Positions 13,275 through 23,879 of a stretch of DNA of 64,000 bases are shown here, piece after piece. The stretch is from Sphagnum magellanicum (lineage: Eukaryota; Streptophyta; Sphagnopsida; Sphagnales; Sphagnaceae). The translations under genes and the position numbers were made by a program. Within the stretch, counting starts at the first letter, position 1, and each line of letters begins with the position of its first letter. The notes beneath the pieces are model-generated. The model worked only from the letters and a program-made list of their open reading frames with translations. It was not told the DNA's origin and made no database searches. Location: assembly GCA_021904315.1 (NCBI GenBank), contig CM038920.1, positions 4,960,001 to 5,024,000 on the forward strand, given 5' to 3'.

Positions 13275-13442
13275 TTCGGTGTCTATCCTGATTCACTGGT
13301 AGATTTTTCTCCACCTATTGTCCATTTCCTGATGGCTGGAAGATGTCAATTTCTCAGCGGGTTTGCAATTAAGGTTACCATCTTTCACCTAGACAGTCTG
13401 CAACAACACTGGAATCAAAGAATTGTGGGCTGGGCTAGGTTG

Positions 13443-13868
13443 CTACAACAACAATGGGACAGGTAAATCCTGTATGGATTCATACACAGCCTGTCTGCTT
13501 TGTTCTGCATCAGAGGCCCATCTAATCCAATTTGCGTAATCATCTGAATCAGTGACCTCTTCTGCCATGAACTCGTCACCTTGCTCTTGTAGCATCGGTC
13601 GTAGCATTTCTTGCGGCCCTTCTGAGTTCACCAATTCCTCCAAATCAGCATTTTCAAACTCATCCTCGCAATCAATTTGCTTCAACTGATTAGATTCTGA
13701 ATCATAGTATCCATTGCTATCAGTGTCATCATCAGAATCCAAGGTGTATACATCGTCTTCTTTGGTCACAATTGTCTGACCCTGTTCTAGCATCCAGTTA
13801 GAATCTCGATCGGCGCGCGTGTCTTTCCAGGTGGTCGACGCCTCCTGCTCCAGAGCTCCCGAATTCAT
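13443..13868 (-). pseudogene. gypsy acidic linker between protease and RT
   Basis: A 141-codon open stretch dominated by Asp, Glu and Ser, with no recognised fold. Its place between the aspartic protease and the reverse transcriptase, in the same orientation, marks it as a linker of the element polyprotein rather than a host gene. Confidence 0.55.
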
Positions 13869-14093
13869 CCTCTACAGCAAGTTCACCACCGTCAACGGCA
13901 ACACCTCCACATTGGTCCCAGGACCATGTCTCACTTGTAGCAGACCTCGTTCCACATACACTACTGCTCCAATTTTGATCAGAAAGTCCAGTCTAAGAAG
14001 CACGTCGTAACTGTCCGTGTCCACAACCATAGAGGTCATGGCGCACTGTACGCCTCCTACCTTGACTGGTATTTCATCAATCTTTCCTAAGGC

Positions 14094-14657
14094 CTAAGTG
14101 ATCATTCTCGATGCGGTCTTGTAGGTTTCAGTTCTTGTCACAAGATGCATCATGCCCAACTCTCTAACTATAGTTGCAGACATAACAAACATGGAAGCTC
14201 CAGTATCCACCAAACCTTCTACAACGTAGTTGCTGATCTCCACCAACAAATGCAGAGTCTTGCTTCGATGAGTCTTGTTGATGCAGATCTTCCTTAATGA
14301 AAGAATCGCAGAAACTACTAACACTTGATTCTCAGTTGCTTCTGAATCCCTCTTTCTCCTTGCCAGTTTCACCAAACTCTCAAGGTGCTCCAGTTTTCCA
14401 GGGATCATCAGAATGGTCTCCATAGGTGAGAAGGAAATCTTTCCCTTTATGAAGTGTGAAAGAATTTTGGATCTAACTGACGTATTTCGGCCTACACCTT
14501 CCCCTGCAACTTCAGGGATTGGCCCAGCCCTTTCTGGTGTCACTTCGACAGGAGTTCTCTTCCTTGGCACTCGGGTATAAGAGAACAAGTTTTCATTACC
14601 ACACAGCTTGTTAAGTTGTTGCTTGGTCGTTGCCTCATCATTGAGCAACACCTCCAA
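14094..14657 (-). pseudogene. gypsy aspartic protease region
   Basis: The 187-codon stretch ends in a retropepsin-like segment, VEGLVDTGASMFVMSATIV, whose DTGAS carries the catalytic Asp. Such proteases cut the Gag-Pol polyprotein. The upstream half is basic and low in conservation. An in-frame stop at 14,094 cuts it off before the later part of the protease. Confidence 0.8.
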
Positions 14658-14702
14658 GAAGTTTGCTGCTCCAAATTGCGATTTCCCATCCTTGGGCTTC
14701 TT

Positions 14703-14909
14703 TCAGCACCAGTCCTCAGAATGCTCCAACCCTGAGCAGAAGGAACATTTTATGCCACAATTTTCTGTCCTATGAAGCATTTTGCATTTGGCACATTTTG
14801 GCCGTGCTTCATTCAGCCTTGGACATGTGGTGGCCATATGGTCCCCTCCTTTGCAGATTTGGCATCCTCCAAACACGGTGGAAGACGATGATGCTTTTGG
14901 ATTCAGCAC
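14703..14909 (-). pseudogene. gypsy Gag zinc knuckles
   Basis: Encodes CQICKGGDHMATTC, a perfect C-x2-C-x4-H-x4-C nucleocapsid knuckle, followed by a second Cys/His cluster (CAKCKMLHRTENC and CSFCSGLEHSEDWC). Such knuckles bind element RNA during packaging. It follows the Gag core in element orientation, separated by a short gap with a stop. Confidence 0.85.
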
Positions 14910-14972
14910 AGCCCCTTTAAAGAAATTGATGAGGGTATTATTTAGAGTAGTGACCTGTTTCTCGATGATGGT

Positions 14973-15431
14973 CTAGGAGGACTCCTCTTCTTGTTCCTCT
15001 TTTAGAGGTTCATACGGAGTCTCCCCAAGCTCACCCAGAACTCTCTCCACTTTCGTCGCAGCACCAACCAATTCTTCAATGTCTGCAAACGTTCTCACCA
15101 CACACAATTTCCGAATCTCTGGCCTCAACCTGGCTAGGAATCTCCTCTTTTGCTTGGCGTCTTGTAGCTGGCCTTTCTGAAACAATTTGTCGAAACGTTC
15201 AAAATACTTTTGAACTCTCTCCCTAGGTTCTTGCTTGATGGCATCCAACTTCATCCTGATGTCATCAGCATCAACATCCCCATACTTCTGTACTATCAGC
15301 GTCCTCAGTTCCGCCCAATTGGCGGGTGCCGGTTGCAACCTCTTGAACCATTCCTTGGCGCGACCCTTCAGATTCAACTTGGCAATCTTGAAGAGCTTGT
15401 CTCCATTTAGGTTTCGCACCTCAACAGCCAT
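14973..15431 (-). pseudogene. gypsy Gag core
   Basis: 152 codons matching the retrotransposon Gag family: LNLKGRAKEWFKRLQPAPANW, LIVQKYGDVDADDIRMKLDA, REPRERVQKYFERFDKLFQK-like spacing, RRFLARLRPEIRKLC. The pattern of an A..WF..L motif, a W..L...F/YG motif and a V..Y...F..L motif is typical. It would form the capsid-like shell. It ends at a stop before the zinc knuckles. Confidence 0.85.
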
Positions 15432-15659
15432 GGTGAGTCGCTCTGCCCAATCATTAACATCTTCATGGTCTCGTCCCTAGAATAACTCATCCATTCCCTT
15501 GGGACTGGTCATTTCGCAAATATGCAGCAACAAACAAAAATTGCAATACCGCCTAGAACACACAGTCCTTAAACAACAAACAGGTGTCAACGGAATCAAC
15601 AAGTTTCTCAGCCTCTACAGCTCAGTTCTGACTCTTGAGAAAAACAAATGTCATTCGAG

Positions 15660-16316
15660 CTACACATCAAACTCAGATTGAGCTCCCTCAGCCATTGGTC
15701 TCAAAGGTGCAAAATTAGATGGAAAAATAGAAAGACAATGTTCACCTGCAGATTCCTGCTGGAACTGCCACTTCCCTTCTGGATCGCGCCACACTCTCCA
15801 GCTTATGAAATGAGACCTCGATCCAACATGTTCCGCCCTGATAAGACGATCTCCAATCTGGAACAGATCTTCCACACCAGGGATGTAAAATCTGGCAAAA
15901 TGGTTAGGTGAGATAGCAGCCTTGGGAATCCAAATGTCTCCCAACCTCAGCACACCACGTGTCTCTCAGCGAACATAGGCGTTACTCTACGCAAGGTACG
16001 AAGTGTAATAGTATTGTGTCTATAGCTGTGAGACTGACACCCATCCCTCTGTTCCATTTCTCACCTTCAACCAAACCTCAGCGCGCGTATGAAAACCACT
16101 ATGAGCTATCTTTACTGCTACGTCTCCGATTCGGGCTTCCTCTGGATCTATTCTTACAAGTGTTATCACACCAAAACCCAGGAAACGCAACACTACCGCT
16201 CCTCTCTGTGGTTCACCCTGAGTAGTCAGATAATCAAACCTATTAACGATTCGTTGTTCACGAACGTCCTGCATTAATTCTTCTTCTCCTACCTCATCTG
16301 CACCAGATGAAGACAT
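15660..16316 (-). pseudogene. gypsy Gag N-terminal region
   Basis: Two minus-strand open stretches (16,316-16,020 and 15,953-15,660) begin 44 bases downstream of the primer-binding site, the expected place for the start of Gag. The first begins MSSSGADEVGEEELMQDVRE. The second has WIPKAAISPNHFARFYIPGVE. Neither matches a host family I recognise. Stops between them show decay. Confidence 0.55.
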
Positions 16317-16359
16317 GATACATTCTACCTAGACCTCTACAGGTTCTACCGAAACTATC

Positions 16360-16377
16360 AAACCAGCTCTGATACCA
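16360..16377 (-). promoter_or_regulatory. primer-binding site, initiator tRNA-Met type
   Basis: The minus strand reads TGGTATCAGAGCTGGTTT. TGGTATCAGAGC is the complement of the 3' end of plant initiator tRNA-Met and is the most common plant LTR-element primer site. It overlaps the end of the 5' LTR by several bases rather than lying beyond it (see findings). Confidence 0.85.
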
Positions 16378-17103
16378 AAAAGGAGAGTGCTTAACTTAAA
16401 CAAACACCCTACTGCTTACTGGATCTATACACGATCTACAGTTCCTGGGGTTTTGACTACACTTCTGATCTTTCCTTCCTAGTCATGAGCATTCGCCTAT
16501 AAACACCCTGCAAATTTCTGCTCACACACACGGCTTGTGCTCATGGGCTTCCATGCTAACACATTCAACAGATCTCTGGCTTTGGATCTCACTCTATTCT
16601 TCTTTCAGACAATGCCACATGAAAACAAAATGCAATTCCTTGGCCGAGCTACTGGCGCAGCGGAAAAAAATCAGTAACCAACCAAGAATGTTGGCAACCA
16701 GCAGATCTCCTTTACTGCTTCTACATCTTTTAAGTTCCTCAACCACAGTCAGTGTTCCTCTCCTCTACTAGTTATTTTGCAAAAAAATTGAGGACCCCCT
16801 CCATAGCTCATCTCTTCAGCACCTCCAAACTGCCTCAGCTCATAATTCTAGCTCCATTCTTCACCATAATTCGACGCCGCCTCTACCATGTGTGATCAAC
16901 CTCTATGCTCATTCAGTAGTAGCCACCATTCATTCCTTCCTGTACAACATCTCACACACACCCAGAAAGAGATTTCCCATGCACTTCCATGCAATAGTAA
17001 TGGAGAGACAGCCACCACAAAAAAGAAATGGTTAATAAAGCAAACTTAACTTCCAAGATCAAGAAATGTTCACACTGGCGTGGCGACTTAATTTCGTGTT
17101 ACA
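16370..17103 (-). repeat. 5' LTR of the gypsy element
   Basis: 734 bp aligned with 8,349-9,081. On the plus strand it starts TGATACCAAAAAGG (the other copy has TGTAACCAAAAAAGG) and ends GTTACA. In element orientation it should hold the promoter, but I could not identify a convincing TATA box. Confidence 0.9.
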
Positions 17104-20100
17104 AGGTATTACTTGTGTTTATAATTATTCAATGCATGTGCAATACCCCTCTTAAAGTATAATATAAATCCTTTAAACTCCGTCACATATCTATTGAAAC
17201 TTGGAGGCGTATTACATAGCCATACCAAAACCTAGAAGGAAAACAATACCCTCGTTGGGGTAGTCTGTAAACACCATGGGCTTCATTATTTTGGTTTGGG
17301 TTATTAGAAGGGTATTGTTCATGCCCAAAACTACTCAATTTACATGCACTACCCCTCTTAAGGTATCCCATAAATCATTTGGGTTCCATAACACATCTTT
17401 TGGAATTTGGAAGGATATTGCATAGCCCTAGCAAAACCTAAAAGGAAAGCAATATTTACATCATTAAATTACAGTAATATCATAAACCATGAAACAAAAT
17501 CATGTTTTTTAAATACTTACATGCTCATTATATCATGTCATACATATTGATTCAATTAAATAAGGGTATTGCAAAGTTGTTCACATTAATGGTAGAAGGT
17601 TTACTTGAACAAAGTTATGGAGTTTAAATGCAATACCTGCATCATATTGGGATATTTGCATTCACTTGAAACATAAGAATGTTTTTTGAATAATTGATCC
17701 CCTTGCAATATATCATGAAATTCATGTTTTCAATTGTTTTTGTTAATATGTTTAACATAAAGGTTATGAAAAAATGGTCACATTGATTGTAGAAAGGTTT
17801 AGGGCTTAGGGTTTGATGTGTAATTTATAACTTAATGTTAGATTTCAGATTTTCTCTAAATCAAGAAATTACAAATTCATTTGAACATTTCTCTAATGAT
17901 GTACATATTTGTAGTTTTCCCCTTTAAAAGTTGCAAACCCATTTCAAGAAAACAAAAACTTAAATTATTATTTAATAATATTTTAATGGACATTAAAATA
18001 AAATTTATAGCATATGTTGTCCACTTTAATTACTGGTTCATATAATAGAAATTGATACCTCTCCCATATATTAATCTTATGTAACACAAGTATTTATGTA
18101 ATTTTGTTTTATGATGTATAATAGTGTTTACAATATTGGTCTTTAAATATATTGTTGTTTATATAGAGTAATTTAGTTTATAACATATCAAATAATGCCA
18201 TATATGATCAATAATTTTCTGACAGTTTAATGTGTATACCCTTTTGTATTAAAATATACTCAATTTTAATTTTAAAAATATTTTACTAAAATAAAATACA
18301 TGTAATGTTTCTTTAAATAAATGAATGGTTACTTATGATTCAAAAAATATAAATGTTGCATAAATATCAATTTTAAACTTTAAAAAAATTATATGGAACT
18401 TTGAAATATATTATGTACATTTAGTCAATATAATTTATTAATTTTATATAAAATTTAGTTCACAATATATCAAATAATGATATATTTAATTAATTAATGT
18501 ATGGAATTATAATTGTTTTTGCATTCCTATACATTTAATATCTTAATTATTTTAAATTGTTAATTTTTTTATTTAAACGTCACATATTGTTGAAAGACAT
18601 TTTCAAATTCATAAACAAAAGAATTTTCTTAAAATATCCATTCCATGCCCAATATATCATGCCATACATATTGATTCAAATAAATGAAGATATTGTCAAA
18701 TTGGTCACATTGATGGTAAAAGGTAATGAAATTATAACTAAAATGAGGGTATTATAGTTACACTTCAAAACTTGGTTAATGACACTATCACAACACAATG
18801 AGGGTATTACAGTTAAATTTTTAAACTTTGTTCATGCTAACCTTACACCAACAATGTGGCTAGTTTTGCAATACCTTCATTTAGACATATTAACCATTTT
18901 GCATTGGTTTGTTAAACAATTTTGGTTGTTTATGAGTTTGAAAATGTCTTTCAACTATATTTAATGTTTAATTAAAATCTCTACCAAGTTAAAATAATAA
19001 TGCAAATATTATATCTCTAGAAATGAAATATATATATAATTTCACACACTAATATATTAAGTATATCATCATTTAATACATTGTAAACTAAAATTTACAT
19101 AGAATTAATTTAAAAACTAAATTTACATAATATTAACAACTTATATTTTGGAATTTTTTAGTTCTCATTAAAAATAAAATTCGTAAAAAAAAATTTCACT
19201 ATATATAACCATGGGTTTATATATATATATAATCAATTTTCAATCATACATAGGAATAATATATGGGAGAATCCATTTATTATTATTATGTGAACCATTA
19301 AAAAAAGTAGAAAATCATGTGTTTAATTTTCTTTTTAACATGCATTAAAATTTTATTATATTAAAAACTATATGGTTTTTTTTTTTGAAACGAATTTACA
19401 ACTTTAAGAGGGAAAAACATAAATATGTACATCATTGAAGAAATGTTAAGAATGAACGTTTAAGGTTTTGATTTCGACAAACTTTGAATTCTAACATTAA
19501 ATAGTAAATTATATATTAAACTTTAAACCCATGTACCATCAATGTGATCAATTTTGCATTATGTTCATTTTATATATGTTAAATCATATTGTAAGGTGAA
19601 CAAATAATTTTGAAAACATGAATTTCATGATGTATTGAGTGGGGGATAAAGTATTTAAGAAATATTCTTATGTTTCATGGTGTTTATATATAAGATACCT
19701 TACTGAGAGTATTGGTTTCCTTGTAGGTTTGCAGGTAGGGCTATGCAATACCCTTCCACATTTTCAAAAGATATGTTATGGAGCCCAATGTATTTCTAGG
19801 ATACCCTAAGACAAGTATTACATGTTCATTGAGTTTTTATGGGCATGAGCAATACCCCTGTGATAGCCTGGACCAAAATAATTCAACCCATGGTGTTTAT
19901 AGAATACCGCAATGAAAGTATTACGCTCCTTTTAAGTTTTGTTAGGGTTACACAATACTTCTCCAAGTTTCAAAAGATATGATATGGAGCCCAAATTATT
20001 TTAGGGATGCCCAAAGATGGGTATTGCACATTTGTTGAGTATTTTACTTTATGAACTTGAATACAACATGCATGAAATGTATTTAAAATTGAACTAGAGC

Positions 20101-20290
20101 TTTGTATTGCTTTGATTATCCACTTGGTTTACAATAACCCCATCAAGGAAAACACTTTATGAACAAAACTTGCAATACCTTTATATAGGCGGTGTCAAAT
20201 ACTTTACTTATGCCTTTATTTATTTGTTTGAGTGAACAAAACCAAGCTCCATGCAATACCTTCATTTTATTCTTTCCTCATCGTTGTTGA
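17104..20290. repeat. large inverted repeat (foldback) with GCAATACC units
   Basis: The left arm (about 17.1-18.2 kb) is the reverse complement of the right arm (about 19.05-20.1 kb). Anchors: ATCATGAAATTCATGTTTTC at 17,712-17,731 is matched perfectly in reverse complement at 19,612-19,631; CTCCCATATATTA (18,061) pairs with TAATATATGGGAG (19,257); CCATGGGCTTCATTATTTTGG (17,274), shown by its first 20 bases, pairs with 19,873-19,893. All three give a centre near 18.6-18.7 kb. The outer parts hold repeats of about 190 bp. No coding frame of note lies in the AT-rich middle. Confidence 0.75.
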
Positions 20291-20309
20291 CTGTTGGGGG
20301 TCTATTGGA

Positions 20310-20570
20310 GTGGTAATCAAGTAGGTAGGTGTAGTTATGTAAATGGGGTTTGGTAGGTACCTACTTAAGGTGTTGGTAGGTAGGAAAGTGGAAAGTCAAG
20401 TAGGTAGATAAATAGATAGGGGGTGGGTAGGTGGGTGGGGATGAGAGTATCACATTTTTAATTTATAGGTGAGTAGGTAGATGGGGAAGACTCTATTTTT
20501 AATTTAAATATGTAGGTGAGTAGGTTAGTGGGGGACAATGGGGAATAGTAGGTGGGTGGGTCGGGAAAGT
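20310..20570. repeat. TAGGTAGG / GGTGGGTAGG repeat cluster
   Basis: Many short imperfect copies of GTAGGTAGGT and GGTGGGTAGG within 260 bp. The same motif family recurs at 23,450-23,670 and, on the other strand, at 5,400-5,560. Confidence 0.65.
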
Positions 20571-21538
20571 TTCAAAAGCAAAAAAAAAACGAAATTGGGT
20601 GGGGGGCAAGGAGAAAATCCAAAAAGAAATTAAAATTAGGGGAAAAAAATTAGGAAGGGGGTGAGGAAAAAATAAAGTTGTAAAAAAAAATTGAAATCAA
20701 GGTTGAAAAAAGGCAAACAAAAAAAATCAACATGGGATGGCATAGGGATAGAAAATATAATCCTATCAGTGCACCATCCATCCACGTTGGTGCACTGGTG
20801 GGTGCTGGATCATTTTAGCTTCAAGTTAGCACAAACTAGATGTCAAAATCTCTTTATTTCAATAACCAATCGCCTACATAATAGGTCAGTTGTGGTGATG
20901 GGGTGTGTCATGAAGGGGTGGAAGTCAATAAGTAGTTAGGCTTACATTATGGGCTGATTTAAAATAAAAGGTGCTTACATCCTTTGCAATGTAATTGACA
21001 TTTTTTGATGAAGAAAAATAATCAAGACATGAAGAGGAGGGCCTTCTTGCTCTTTGACGTTCCAAATGGCAAGAGCAAAATCACATAAAAACACATTCAC
21101 CTACTATGTAGACATCCAAATATTTCAATTGTTGAAAGGAGGAATAGATTAGTGGGGTGTTGGTCACTATAGCTCTTTTCTTTGGTTTCAATTGCATTAG
21201 AGATAACAAATCTTTGAATTGTACAAGATCATGAATTTTTTTTTTGCATGGGTTGGGTCGGTAATGACAACATCATTTAAGTGCAAATTTCATTTTTCGT
21301 GAACACAATGTTGATTCGTCAATGAGAGGAGTTGAATATACTTGAAAGAAGCGCATGTAATGTTTTCATCCCATGTGGAAACGAACATCTCACACAATGA
21401 TGGAAAAAATGTTGCAAATTATATCATAGGTTTTTGTGCATTTGTTGCCATGGGTGTAACATAAGAAGTGGATACTTGTAAGGTCAATGGGATGTGTGCA
21501 CACACATTGAAGGAAGCATGCAATTGAAGATGCAATAG
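20570..21538. other. intergenic, no gene recognised
   Basis: A purine-rich run (20,570-20,730) is followed by about 800 bp of AT-rich DNA with only short frames. Nothing identifiable. Confidence 0.45.
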
Positions 21539-22369
21539 TGTCGCAACCCCACTTTGGCCAAGTGTGGGGGTGAAGCCCAACACTTGGAAAAGTTAGAGGT
21601 TGGGAGTCTTCCGGGACTCCCGAATGTTCAGAGCTCGACAGCAAGGGGCAAAACACCTCGCATTGGGGTGTTTTTGATGTCATTGGAAAGGTCTTGAAAC
21701 GTAGATATCGAAAATGCCCTCGCATTGGCAATTCGGACATCTGCAGCCCAAGTTATGGGCAAAAGAACGGCCGGGAGTCAAACTGGCAGTTTGACTCCCG
21801 ACCACTAAAAGTCGGGAATCGACCTCTTCCCGACGTCCGATTTGAACTTGCGACATGGCGTTGGAAAGATCTCGACGAGGGCTACAACTTTGCTTGAGAC
21901 CTCGTCGCGATCGGAGGTCAGGGCGAGAAGATACGAGCTCCCAAAGTCCCGGGACTCCAACTGGGACGATTTCGGGACAATTTCGGGACTCCAACTTGGG
22001 AGTCCCGGGAATTTGTGCCATTTGGATGTAGCCTCGGTGGCGAGCTGCAGAGAATACTATATGGGGGAAGGTGGTGGCTTCCCCCGAGTCCGGGCCGTGG
22101 TGAGTCTTGTGTGTCCAAGTGCCCGTGGCAAGTCCCAACACCAAAGGGTGTCCCGAATGCTAAACTAACCTCGTGGGGTTGGTTTTTGGATGCAGAATCA
22201 CACAAGCTAAGCTAGTCCCTCTTCCTAGTCTAATCCCGGGGCTCCCAACTCGACCCTCTACCCCTTTCTAGAGTTGGAAGCCGGGAGCGTGCTACCAAGT
22301 TCAACTTTCCGCAACTTGACTTTGTGAAACCCTCAAGTGTGTTTCACCCCGTGGCTTGGGAGCGCGTCA
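21539..22369. mobile_element. solo LTR, second copy of the nested family
   Basis: An 831-bp block starts TGTCGCAACCCC and ends GAGCGCGTCA. It is flanked by a perfect 5-bp target duplication AATAG (21,534-21,538 and 22,370-22,374). It shares long segments with 11,758-12,756, including CTTGAAACGTAGATATC, TTTGACTCCCGACC, GTCGGGAATCGACC and ACTATATGGGGGAAGG. Short open frames across it are by-products of its GC-rich sequence and not genes. Confidence 0.9.
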
Positions 22370-22374
22370 AATAG

Positions 22375-23440
22375 TCCAAGCCATGTCTGAAACATTATGA
22401 AAAAAATTGGGGAAGATAATCAAAAGGTTGATAAAACTAATTGAGTTATAAGCCAAGCACTTGCCCTAGGGCTAAAACATGATAAAATTCGAACATGATT
22501 AGTTTTAGGTATCCCATCATAAAACATGTTGGAAAGTGTATGATGGTGTAGACGCTTTAAGATGGAATTTTGAAGTCGAATGATTTATTGTTTGATGAAT
22601 TGTTCAAATGGGGGAAAACATGCACATGTTGGGGTGATGGAAGATTACATGCTGCCTTGAGCTATTGTTGGAAAGCAAAAGTGTTGTGGTTGACTTATGT
22701 TAAAGCTTCAAAAAGGAAGGGATGTTGATTGACCATAAATCTTATAATTATGATTGAAATTACAAAGGCCTAACTTTTTAAATAGGCTACTAGGGTGATG
22801 GTGGTTGTTGGTATGAACTTGATGCTAGATGTTATTAAAAGCTATTGGGAGAGAGGCATGTTTATGGGTTAGAACTTCTTTTTGGCTATCAAAGGACCGT
22901 GGATTCAATAGGCATCCAAACACCTGAAAGAGGGAGAAGTCCAAGAAAATAAGGAAGTTTATGAAGGTGGAAGAGGGAGGTGTGCATTGTAATAGATATG
23001 ATGGTTATTGCATGAAATAATGTGTTAAAATTCCAAAGGTGACTTAAATATCATCATTAGAAGAAAAACACTTATTTGAAATTTTAATCACAAGCAACAT
23101 TTGCGATTAAAATCCTTTTAGTCACCTTGGACAAGTTGCATTTGATATTAGTCGCAAATGACAAAGGCTATTTGATGAACACAAAAATCAACAAATATAA
23201 GTTCATCCTTTGATTCCATTGTATATGTATTGTCACATGCGACTATTTTGGTCACTATTGAAAGCAAATGATGTGCTACCATATGTTACAATATTTAATT
23301 ATTTAAAATAATTATTATTATTATTTTGAAATAATTTGGGAAATTCAATTCACATGTTTGGATGATTTATATTACGACACGTGGCCCCATGTAAATATGC
23401 CACATGACATTTAAAGGTGAATTTCATTAAAAAATATTAA
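22375..23440. other. intergenic, no gene recognised
   Basis: Low-complexity plant intergenic DNA with TTAGTCGCAA-type motifs near 23,100-23,170. No frame of useful length is present. Confidence 0.45.
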
Positions 23441-23449
23441 TTTTAAGTT

Positions 23450-23670
23450 GGTAGGTACCTAAGTAGGTACATAAGGAGGTGCCTACAAACTTAAATTAAA
23501 TACCTACTTATTTACTTAGGTAAAAAGGTAGGTAGGTAGGTCCTATTTTCCTAAGTTAAATACCTACTCATATACATAGGTGTTTCAATAGGTAGCTACA
23601 TATGACAACCTAGGTGGTTAGGTCAAATAAGACACCTATTTAATTAGGTAGATAAGTAGGTTGGGGAGGT
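23450..23670. repeat. TAGGTA-rich repeat cluster
   Basis: Dense copies of TAGGTAGG, GGTACCTA and CCTACTTA on both strands, so that the tract is partly palindromic. It is related to the cluster at 20.3-20.6 kb and lies at the left edge of the AT-rich island. Confidence 0.6.
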
Positions 23671-23879
23671 AAGTAGTTTAAAATTGTGCATAATTTTTCT
23701 TTTTATTTTAGGTTAAGCCTTTTGAATGGCTTATTTCATGTGCACACATTTCTTAACGTGAAATTGATTGATCACACCCTTTGTTTATATAGTGTTCAAA
23801 TTAGGAATGGAAAACAAATAATATCACAACCTAAGTTGCAACTTCAAAATTTTCTTCATGTTTTTTTTCTTTTTAGTTT

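Larger units (their letters stand above)
8349..17103 (-). mobile_element. Ty3/gypsy LTR retrotransposon, decayed, with nested solo LTR
   Basis: Two long direct repeats (8,349-9,081 and 16,370-17,103) bracket gag, protease, reverse transcriptase, RNase H and integrase remnants, all on the minus strand. The protease-RT-RNase H-integrase order is that of Ty3/gypsy elements. The element ends are TGTAAC and GTTACA, a 6-bp terminal inverted repeat of the usual TG...CA kind. The left flank ends AGGGT and the right flank begins AGGTA, which fits a 5-bp target duplication AGGGT with one G lost on the right. Several in-frame stops and the inserted 999-bp solo LTR mean it cannot act autonomously. The internal region without the nested copy is about 6.3 kb. 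Confidence 0.93.

Noticed and set aside
21680..22215. Several open frames of 95-154 codons on both strands
   Set aside because: They lie wholly in the GC-richer solo LTR and are not conserved between its copies.
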